8,575 bases of DNA, taken from positions 1-8,575 of the forward strand of contig DUUU01000610.1 of the NCBI GenBank assembly GCA_012841485.1, read 5' to 3'. The stretch is from Armatimonadota bacterium. Lineage in GTDB: Bacteria; Armatimonadota; JAAZEB01. A model generated the notes under the pieces. It had not been told where the DNA came from and did no database searches. It was given only the letters and a program-made list of their open reading frames with translations. Below are positions 1-4,937 of the stretch, in pieces. Positions within the stretch are counted from its first letter, which is position 1, and the number at the start of each line of letters is the position of its first letter. The translations under genes were made by a program, and so were the position numbers.

Positions 1-311
1 CCCCTCTCCACCCGCCATGCTGCCGGTCTCCCATCCCGCGCCCGTCCATCCCGGGGGTGAGGGTAGTCGGGGTGACAGGCGAGGCGCGCGCATTCATCCC
101 AAAGTGATCTCCAGGCAAGAACCCGCCCGGATCTGCCGAAATAGGAGGTGGGGTTGCCAGCGGTGACGCATGGAAGCGCGAGCAGGCGGCTCTCGCCACG
201 GCCGGGCGCCTGGCATCGCATGGCGCCGGGCATCGAATGACGTCTCAGGTGCGAGCGGGCGCAGAGGGAATCGCCCGAGCCGCGCTCCCCGGAAAAGGCG
301 AAGCACGCGAC
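1..311. other. 5' region without a convincing gene
   Basis: I find no reading frame here with a recognisable protein. The overlapping frames on both strands are Arg/Pro/Gly-rich, as expected from chance open frames in GC-rich DNA. The most notable element is an AGGAGGTG Shine-Dalgarno-like site at 143-150 ahead of a possible very short frame, listed separately. The stretch presumably contains the promoter of the histidine kinase gene, but I cannot point to credible -35 and -10 boxes. Confidence 0.5.
154..240 (+). CDS. possible 28-residue leader ORF (weak)
   Basis: A TTG codon at 154 lies 5 nt after AGGAGG (143-148), the best Shine-Dalgarno match in the first 300 bases. The frame runs 28 codons to a TGA at 238-240. 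That stop overlaps an ATG at 237 (ATGA), which opens the longest version of the kinase frame, so translational coupling is conceivable. The peptide is Arg/Pro/Ser-rich and resembles nothing I know. Against it: the TTG start, the tiny size, and codon content no different from random GC-rich sequence. It could equally be chance. Confidence 0.15.
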   Translation: MPAVTHGSASRRLSPRPGAWHRMAPGIE

Positions 312-1370
312 ATGAGGCTATTATCGTTCTTTGGCCGGTTCTCGACGACCGACCAGATGATCCTCGGGGTCCTGATGGTCCTGTTCCTCGGCCTGGTCGA
401 CTACCTCTCGGGCTGGGAAGTCTCGATCCTCTACCTGATTCCGATTGCCGTGGTGGCCTGGCACGGCGAGCGCTGGCGGGGCATCGTGCTCTCGATCTGC
501 TGCGCAGTGGCCTGGCTCATCGCGGACCTGGTCTGGGTCTCCCAACCCGGAGCGGTCCCCTACTGGAATGCCGCCGTGCGCCTGGGGATCTTTCTCATCA
601 TCTCGCTCACTCTCCACTCTCTGCGCATCGCGCGGGAGAGGCAGACGGAGCTGATCGAGTTTGTCGTGCATGACCTGCGCTCGCCGTTGACGAATGTGAT
701 GGCGGGCCTGCACCTGCTCGCCGATCCTGACAATGAGACGCTCACTGACACCCACAGGGAGGCCGGCGAGATCGCCCTCATCTCCGCGGAGCGCATGAAG
801 CACCTGATCGATGCGCTCCTTGATATCTCCCGCATGGAAGGCGACCGAATGCCAATCCGCCTGACGGATGTTCAGCCGTGCCAGCTGGCGGATGGCGCGC
901 TGAACCAGGTGTCGCTCTGGGCACGGAACGCCCGCGTCTCCATCGCGCGCGACTATCCTCCCGATGCCCGGCCGGTGCGCGCAGACCGCGCCCTGATAGA
1001 GCGCGTCCTGGTCAATCTTCTGGGGAATGCCATTCGGCACAGCCCGCCGCAGACAGTGATCACTCTGCGCATCGCGAACGTCGGTGACGCCGTGGCGTTC
1101 TCCATCATCGATCAGGGCCCCGGGATCCCCGCGGAGTGGCTCTCCCGTATCTTCGATAAGTTCACCCAAGTCGCGGCGCGCAAATCGGGCGCCGCCGTCG
1201 GCACCGGGCTGGGCCTCACCTTCTGCCGACACGCCGTCGAGGCTCAGGACGGGCGGATCGGAATCGAGAGTCAAGAAGGCGAGGGCACGACCGTGACAGT
1301 CACCCTGCCCGCAGCCCCGGCGGAGCAGGCAGATCCGATGGAGGGCGCGCTGGCAGCCGGAGGGCGCTAG
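312..1370 (+). CDS. membrane-bound sensor histidine kinase
   Basis: A 352-residue two-component sensor kinase expected to autophosphorylate on His and pass the phosphate to an unseen response regulator. Residues about 17-103 form roughly four hydrophobic helices with short loops, so there is no large periplasmic sensor domain. The HisKA H-box HDLRSPL has the phospho-acceptor His at 120. The HATPase_c domain follows: N-box with NLLGNA (235-240), G1 box DQGPG (267-271), F-box FDKF (281-284) and G2 box GTGLGL (297-302). All catalytic motifs are intact. ATG 312 sits directly before the hydrophobic N-terminus. An in-frame ATG at 237 would add 25 residues of Ala/Gly/Arg-rich sequence. Neither start has a strong Shine-Dalgarno site. 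No response regulator lies next to it: the downstream gene is convergent and upstream shows no gene. The signal sensed is unknown; the architecture suggests a membrane or intramembrane cue. Confidence 0.93.
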   Translation: MRLLSFFGRFSTTDQMILGVLMVLFLGLVDYLSGWEVSILYLIPIAVVAWHGERWRGIVLSICCAVAWLIADLVWVSQPGAVPYWNAAVRLGIFLIISLTLHSLRIARERQTELIEFVVHDLRSPLTNVMAGLHLLADPDNETLTDTHREAGEIALISAERMKHLIDALLDISRMEGDRMPIRLTDVQPCQLADGALNQVSLWARNARVSIARDYPPDARPVRADRALIERVLVNLLGNAIRHSPPQTVITLRIANVGDAVAFSIIDQGPGIPAEWLSRIFDKFTQVAARKSGAAVGTGLGLTFCRHAVEAQDGRIGIESQEGEGTTVTVTLPAAPAEQADPMEGALAAGGR

Positions 1371-1484
1371 CTCCCAGGCGTTCCCGGATGCCCCCGCCGG
1401 CGCCGGTACCACGGATGAAGGGAACGCGCACGGGCTCGCGGGTCACGGGCGCAGAGCTTCCAGTTCCGCGCTGCTTCCCGGCAA

Positions 1485-1499
1485 AGCCCCTTCGGGGCT
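1485..1499. terminator. UUCG-type hairpin, possible terminator
   Basis: AGCCCC and GGGGCT are perfect inverted arms around TTC. Read on the plus strand, the tip is CTTCG, a form often seen in stable RNA hairpins. It lies 115 nt after the kinase stop. Only three Ts follow on the minus strand and none on the plus strand, so terminator activity is uncertain. Confidence 0.3.
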
Positions 1500-1551
1500 C
1501 CCCCTCTCAACCCACCGCCACTCTGAGACACTCGGGAGGGGCGCTCAACCC

Positions 1552-1565
1552 AGCCCGGCAGGGCT
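1552..1565. repeat. short GC-rich inverted repeat
   Basis: AGCCC and GGGCT flank a GGCA loop, giving a 5-bp stem. It is the smallest of the hairpins in the convergent gap and could arise by chance in sequence this GC-rich. It is recorded because it lies between stronger hairpins. Confidence 0.25.
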
Positions 1566-1578
1566 TCGCTCACAAGCA

Positions 1579-1600
1579 GCGCGGGGATTGATCCCCGCGC
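1579..1600. terminator. strong GC hairpin, possible bidirectional terminator
   Basis: Two perfect 10-nt arms, GCGCGGGGAT and ATCCCCGCGC, are separated by only TG. As RNA this would fold as a 9-bp GC-rich stem with a four-base loop. It is the most stable-looking structure in the gap, roughly midway to the murB end (60 nt past its stop). No U-tract follows on either strand, so a factor-dependent stop, transcript end protection or a protein-binding palindrome are alternatives. Confidence 0.4.
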
Positions 1601-1627
1601 GCCGCATCCCCCTCCCTGCTCGGGTTC

Positions 1628-1648
1628 GGATTCCTTATCTCGGAATCC
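1628..1648 (-). terminator. hairpin just after murB stop, possible terminator
   Basis: GGATTCC and GGAATCC are perfect 7-nt arms around a 7-nt loop. The structure begins 11 nt after the murB stop codon in the direction of murB transcription, a typical place for a transcript-ending hairpin. It lacks a following U-run, which lowers confidence. Confidence 0.4.
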
Positions 1649-1659
1649 CAAGGGCGCGG

Positions 1660-2736
1660 TCACACGAGGTTAACTTCCATCTCGAGCGAGATGCCGAAGC
1701 GGGCGAGGACGGACGCCCGGATCTCCTGGGCAAGGGCATGGATCTCGCGTCCGGTCGCGCCGCCGTAGTTCACGAGGACGAGCGCCTGCCAGGCATGCGC
1801 GCCGGTGTTGCCAACGCGCTTTCCCTTCCAGCCGCACTGCTCGATAAGCCAGCCGGCGGCGATTTTGGCCCCGCCCGGTGTGGGAAACGCCACCAGCCCA
1901 GGGTGCTCGCGCTTCAGCGCCTCATACTGCTCCTGGCTCACCTCGGGGTTCTTGAAAAAGCTCCCGGCGTTCCCCAGTTCCGCCGGATCCGGCAGCTTCC
2001 GGCGGCGAATTTCGCTCACGGCATCGGCAATATCGCGGGGCGTGGGGTGTTCGATGGCGCGCGCGCGCAGCGCCTCCTGAAGAGCGCCATAGCTGGTGAC
2101 CAGGCGGTGGTCGCGCGTCGTCAGCCGGAAGCGCACCGAGAGCACAATGTACTGCCCGCGCAGCGCCTGCTTGAAGACGCTGTTCCGGTAGCCAAAGCAG
2201 CACTCCGAGGGGCTAAAGGTGCGCACCCGGCCCGTCGCCACTTCCAGCGCGTCCAGGCTGTCAAAGGCATCCTTCATCTCGACGCCGTAGGCGCCGATGT
2301 TCTGAATCGGCGAGGCACCCACCGAGCCGGGAATCAGCGCCAGGTTTTCCAGGCCGCCGAAGTCGCGCTCCAGGCAGAAGAGCACCAGGTCGTGCCACAC
2401 CACGCCGGCCCCCGCCTCGACCACGGCCTCGCCATCGCCCTGCTCGACGACCGCGATCCCCGCGATGGCGTTATGGATCACCACTCCGTCGAAGTCGCGC
2501 GTGAACAGGATGTTGCTCCCGCCCCCGAGCACCAGCTTCTCGCGCCCGCGCGCCAGGTCGTCTTGCAGCAGCGCGAAGAGCTCCTCACGGCTCGCCACGC
2601 GCGCGTAGTAGGCGGCCTTCGCCTCCACCCCAAACGTGTTGCACTCTCTCAGCGAGTAGTCTCGTTCCACCCTCATCCCATTCCCCATGTGCGCTGATCG
2701 CCCCCCACTCTTACCCTCTTCGGCATCGCCGCCCAT
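1660..2736 (-). CDS. murB: UDP-N-acetylenolpyruvoylglucosamine reductase MurB
   Basis: MurB is a cytoplasmic FAD enzyme that uses NADPH to reduce UDP-GlcNAc-enolpyruvate to UDP-MurNAc, the second committed step of peptidoglycan synthesis. The 358-residue product matches the E. coli (type I) form over its whole length. It shows NTFG near the start (33-36), the FAD-binding GGGSNIL (71-77), GSVGASPIQNIGAYG (137-151), FGYRNSVFK (181-189, with the active-site Arg 184), NAGSFFKNP (256-264, catalytic Ser 259) and a C-terminal LEMEV carrying the expected Glu 352. Nothing essential is missing. ATG 2736 has GAGG at a 7-nt spacing. In-frame ATGs at 2688 and 2676 would give a shorter N-terminus closer to the family's usual length and cannot be excluded. 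It lies 70 nt downstream of the SMP-30 gene on the same strand, possibly co-transcribed. No other mur or division genes are nearby, so it is outside a dcw cluster. Confidence 0.96.
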   Translation of the reverse strand: MGGDAEEGKSGGRSAHMGNGMRVERDYSLRECNTFGVEAKAAYYARVASREELFALLQDDLARGREKLVLGGGSNILFTRDFDGVVIHNAIAGIAVVEQGDGEAVVEAGAGVVWHDLVLFCLERDFGGLENLALIPGSVGASPIQNIGAYGVEMKDAFDSLDALEVATGRVRTFSPSECCFGYRNSVFKQALRGQYIVLSVRFRLTTRDHRLVTSYGALQEALRARAIEHPTPRDIADAVSEIRRRKLPDPAELGNAGSFFKNPEVSQEQYEALKREHPGLVAFPTPGGAKIAAGWLIEQCGWKGKRVGNTGAHAWQALVLVNYGGATGREIHALAQEIRASVLARFGISLEMEVNLV

Positions 2737-2743
2737 GATCCTG

Positions 2744-2747
2744 CCTC
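2744..2747 (-). promoter_or_regulatory. murB ribosome binding site
   Basis: Minus-strand GAGG, within GAGGCAGG, lies 7 nt before ATG 2736. The two downstream in-frame ATGs have only G-runs ahead of them, at poor spacing or of poor match, so this site favours the longer MurB form. Confidence 0.45.
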
Positions 2748-2806
2748 AACACCAAACAAATGGTCCAGCCCGGCCTCGAAGCTGATCGCCATGCCACTCC
2801 CCGCGC

Positions 2807-3664
2807 TTACAGGCAGACTCGCGAGAGGAACTCCGGCACGCCGCGCATCCCCGGGCGCACCCGGAAGAGCGCGCCCGCGCCGGCGCCATCCGCCTCTTTC
2901 TGGTCGCCGCCCGCGGTGGTGACGTACATCTCATCGTAACCCTCGCCGCCGAAGGTCACGCACGAGACTTTCCTGGCGGGAAAGTGGATCCGGCGATCCT
3001 CGTTGCCATCCGGCGCATAGCGGACCGCGCACCCGCCGCCCCACTTGGCCGTCCAAATGAACCCCTCGGCATCGACCGTCATGCCATCGGGAGCGCCCTC
3101 GCCTTCCGGCGTGCGGATTGCCACGCGCGGGCCGGTGATGGCGCCGGTAGCGGCGTCATAGTAATAGAGGGTGATCTCGCGCTTGCGCGTGTCGGTATGG
3201 TAAAGGCCCTTCCGGTCGGGCGTGAACCCAAGGCCGTTCGAGCACCCCACGCCTTCCAGGAGCAGCGAGATGGAGCCATCGTTATCGAGGAGGTAGAGCC
3301 GCCCCGGGCCGCTCGGGGTGGGCATCGTCCCGCAGTAAACGCGCCCCATCGGATCGGCGATCACATCGTTGAAGCGCGACTCGCGCTCCGCCGGGATCTC
3401 CTCGACCACCGTGGTCAGCGCGCCGTCGCGCCACTGCTTCACGGCGCCGCGCGCCATGAAGAGGAGCAGCGAGCCATCCGCCTGAATCGTGAAGCCGCCG
3501 ACCACCTCCCCCTGGTAGAACTGCTCGTGAGTGCCCGTGACCGGGTCATACCGAAACATGCGTCCGGTGGGAATGTCGGTCCAGTAGAGCCGCTTCTCCA
3601 TGGGGTGCCACAGCGGCCCCTCGCCACACACGCACTGGTAATCCGCGATCAGCTCCGGTTCCAC
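2807..3664 (-). CDS. SMP-30/gluconolactonase-family protein
   Basis: A 285-residue six-bladed beta-propeller of the SMP-30/gluconolactonase/LRE family. Members hydrolyse sugar lactones or related cyclic esters using one divalent metal. All four expected metal or active-site positions are visible: Glu 15 in GEGPLW, Asn 99 in RFNDV, Asn 143 in CSNGLGF and Asp 193 in PDGMTVD. Length is normal for the family. The start is GTG 3664, chosen because AGGAAGGGGG lies 5 nt upstream and because the family's usual N-terminal sequence begins here. The frame stays open to an ATG at 3850, but that 62-residue extension is Pro/Arg-rich and unlike the family. There is no signal peptide, so it is probably cytoplasmic. 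Likely role: opening an aldonolactone made during sugar oxidation; the actual substrate cannot be read from sequence. It precedes murB by 70 nt and is divergent from the hydrolase gene. Confidence 0.92.
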   Translation of the reverse strand: MEPELIADYQCVCGEGPLWHPMEKRLYWTDIPTGRMFRYDPVTGTHEQFYQGEVVGGFTIQADGSLLLFMARGAVKQWRDGALTTVVEEIPAERESRFNDVIADPMGRVYCGTMPTPSGPGRLYLLDNDGSISLLLEGVGCSNGLGFTPDRKGLYHTDTRKREITLYYYDAATGAITGPRVAIRTPEGEGAPDGMTVDAEGFIWTAKWGGGCAVRYAPDGNEDRRIHFPARKVSCVTFGGEGYDEMYVTTAGGDQKEADGAGAGALFRVRPGMRGVPEFLSRVCL

Positions 3665-3669
3665 GATTG

Positions 3670-3679
3670 CCCCCTTCCT
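3670..3679 (-). promoter_or_regulatory. Shine-Dalgarno site fixing a GTG start
   Basis: On the minus strand this reads AGGAAGGGGG, 5 nt before the GTG at 3664-3662. It decides the start of the SMP-30 gene against the more distant ATGs at 3850 and 3838. Confidence 0.7.
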
Positions 3680-3770
3680 GACACGGCCGCCCGGCGGCGT
3701 CCATGCCGGCCACTCGCTCCGTAGGTTTGCCGCCGGAGACCTCAGATCCTGCGGCCTGGCTCCCGGCAGG

Positions 3771-3793
3771 TTTCGCGCAAGGAGAGCGCGAAA
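3771..3793. promoter_or_regulatory. perfect inverted repeat, operator or 5'-UTR hairpin candidate
   Basis: TTTCGCGC and GCGCGAAA are perfect 8-nt arms around a 7-nt AAGGAGA, in the divergent gap between the SMP-30 and hydrolase genes. As DNA it could bind a dimeric regulator controlling both genes. As plus-strand RNA it forms a hairpin that presents a Shine-Dalgarno-like AAGGAG in the loop, 8 nt before an ATG at 3793. That ATG is out of frame with the hydrolase, which starts 43 nt downstream of the repeat. Confidence 0.45.
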
Positions 3794-3990
3794 TGGGCAG
3801 GGGCGGTCCAACGGGGCTGCCGATGAGGATTCAGCCATGCTGCCAGTCACACACTCGCTGCCGGCTGCGGCCGGTCCCTGGGAAGGCGCCCGCGAGGTGC
3901 AGATCCCCAGTACTCTCGATGGCGCGCTTCAGGGGGCGTTCTTCTACGTGCCCCCCGAGGCCGAGCCAGGAGGCGCGCCCGCGCCCCTGA
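3793..3990 (+). CDS. possible 65-codon upstream ORF overlapping the hydrolase start (weak)
   Basis: ATG 3793 follows AAGGAG (3779-3784) at an 8-nt spacing, a better ribosome site than the hydrolase's own GAGG. The frame runs 65 codons and overlaps the hydrolase start in another frame. The peptide is Arg/Pro/Cys-rich without family resemblance, and most of it lies over hydrolase coding sequence. If translated at all, it is more likely a regulatory upstream frame than a functional protein. Chance is the leading alternative. Confidence 0.15.
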   Translation: MGRGGPTGLPMRIQPCCQSHTRCRLRPVPGKAPARCRSPVLSMARFRGRSSTCPPRPSQEARPRP

Positions 3991-4778
3991 TGGTCGCCTT
4001 GCACACCTGGAGCGCTGATTACCGCCAGGCGGCGAGCGCCGCCTACCTGGCGGCGTGCAAACGCCGCGGTTGGGTGCTGATCCACCCCAACTTCCGCGGA
4101 CCCAACCACCGCCCTGAGGCATGCGCATCCGACCTGGCGGTTCAGGACGTGCTCGACGCCGTCGCCTATGCCCGCGCGCACGCCTCCGTTGATCCCGGGC
4201 GCATCTATCTCTGCGGCGCCTCCGGAGGCGGGTTCATGTCGCTGACGATGGCCCACCGCGCGCCGGACGTGTGGGCCGGGGTCTCCGCCTGGGTGCCGAT
4301 CTCCGACCTGGCGGCCTGGCACCGGCACTGCACCGCGCAAAAACTGGGCTACGCTCAGGATATCGAGCGCTCGTGCGGGGGTTCGCCGAGCCAGGAGACC
4401 GAGGCAGAGTACCGCCGTCGCTCCCCGCTCTTCCACCTGGCTGCGGCACGCGGCGTGCGCATGGACCTGAACGCCGGCATCCATGATGGCCACCTCGGCT
4501 CGGTGCCGATCAGCCACGTCCTGCATGCCTACAACGCCCTGGCCCGCGCGAACGACCACCCGGAAGCCACCCTCACGGAGGAGCAGATTGCCGTGATGAC
4601 CCGCGAGCGCCGCGTGCCCGAGGATCTCGCCGGTGAAAACGAGGGCGTGCCCTACCGGAAGGGGCGGGTCCTCTTCCGGCGCCAGGCCGGCCCCGTACGA
4701 ATCACCCTTTTCGAGGGTGGACACGAGAGCGACGAGGAAGCCGCCGCCGAGTGGCTCGCCGGGCAGTCCCGACGCTGA
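3837..4778 (+). CDS. alpha/beta hydrolase, prolyl oligopeptidase (S9)-like
   Basis: A 313-residue alpha/beta-hydrolase with the look of the prolyl-oligopeptidase/esterase superfamily. Visible triad: nucleophile Ser 129 in GASGGG (127-132), Asp 217 in GIHDGH and His 296 in EGGHES. A likely oxyanion-hole strand is VALHTW (53-58). The N-terminal 50 residues form a short beta-rich lead-in rather than a beta-propeller, so this is not a full-length S9 peptidase. There is no signal peptide or membrane segment, so it is probably cytoplasmic. ATG 3837 has GAGG 8 nt upstream. It could be an esterase acting on acylated sugars or a small peptidase; the lactonase and secreted glycan-type protein nearby favour the esterase idea, by context only. 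It heads a run of plus-strand genes, with 159 nt to the next. It is divergent from the SMP-30 gene, so a shared control region is plausible. Confidence 0.88.
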   Translation: MLPVTHSLPAAAGPWEGAREVQIPSTLDGALQGAFFYVPPEAEPGGAPAPLMVALHTWSADYRQAASAAYLAACKRRGWVLIHPNFRGPNHRPEACASDLAVQDVLDAVAYARAHASVDPGRIYLCGASGGGFMSLTMAHRAPDVWAGVSAWVPISDLAAWHRHCTAQKLGYAQDIERSCGGSPSQETEAEYRRRSPLFHLAAARGVRMDLNAGIHDGHLGSVPISHVLHAYNALARANDHPEATLTEEQIAVMTRERRVPEDLAGENEGVPYRKGRVLFRRQAGPVRITLFEGGHESDEEAAAEWLAGQSRR

Positions 4779-4822
4779 TCTCGCCCGGAGGCAGCAAGCC
4801 ACGACGCACTGCGGTATCCAGA

Positions 4823-4842
4823 ATCGGCGGGGGAGGGCCGAT
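4823..4842 (+). terminator. hairpin after hydrolase gene, weak terminator candidate
   Basis: ATCGGC and GCCGAT are perfect 6-nt arms around an 8-nt G-rich loop, starting 45 nt after the hydrolase stop. No T-run follows. It could partly separate the hydrolase from the downstream genes, or be incidental. Confidence 0.25.
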
Positions 4843-4902
4843 GTGCCACGGAAGCCCCCACCCCGGCCCACCCCGCACGCGGGCATGAGATGGTCAGGTC
4901 GT

Positions 4903-4921
4903 TCCCCCACACTCGGGGGGA
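4903..4921 (+). promoter_or_regulatory. C/G-run hairpin abutting the ribosome site
   Basis: TCCCCC pairs with GGGGGA across a 7-nt loop. The structure ends 3 nt before the AAGGAGG of the next gene. Such a leader hairpin could influence translation initiation of the secreted protein, but no riboswitch or known motif is recognised. Confidence 0.25.
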
Positions 4922-4924
4922 TGC

Positions 4925-4931
4925 AAGGAGG
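4925..4931 (+). promoter_or_regulatory. AAGGAGG Shine-Dalgarno site deciding the start
   Basis: A full AAGGAGG lies 6 nt before ATG 4938 and 3 nt before ATG 4935. It sets the start at 4938 (or 4935) rather than at the upstream in-frame ATG 4890, which has no ribosome site. Confidence 0.8.
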
Positions 4932-4937
4932 ACGATG

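Larger units (their letters stand above)
1371..1659. other. convergent intergenic region rich in hairpins
   Basis: This gap separates the converging ends of the kinase gene and murB. It contains at least four short perfect inverted repeats (1485-1499, 1552-1565, 1579-1600, 1628-1648). None is followed by a real T-run on either strand, so they are not textbook intrinsic terminators. Together they could still stop or stabilise transcripts from both sides. The open frames crossing the region look like chance frames. Confidence 0.6.

Noticed and set aside
321..1412. 363-codon minus-strand open frame across the kinase gene
   Set aside because: It is antisense to a gene with all histidine kinase motifs intact, and its product is a His/Arg/Asp-rich sequence without domains, as expected from GC-rich shadow frames.
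1588..2697. 369-codon plus-strand open frame opposite murB
   Set aside because: It mirrors the complete MurB coding sequence and shows no recognisable family; long antisense frames are common at this GC content.
3665..3850. N-terminal extension of the SMP-30 protein to ATG 3850
   Set aside because: The extra 62 residues are low-complexity Pro/Arg/Ala sequence unlike the family, while GTG 3664 has an excellent Shine-Dalgarno site and begins at the usual family N-terminus.
3831..4910. 359-codon minus-strand open frame opposite the hydrolase gene
   Set aside because: The opposite strand encodes a hydrolase with an intact Ser-Asp-His triad and a good ribosome site; the antisense product has no motifs.
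4890..4937. Longer start of the secreted protein at ATG 4890, giving an Arg-rich n-region with an RR pair before the hydrophobic segment (Tat-like)
   Set aside because: ATG 4890 lacks a ribosome site, and the two Arg codons come from the AAGGAGG Shine-Dalgarno sequence itself, so the twin-arginine look is most likely coincidence.
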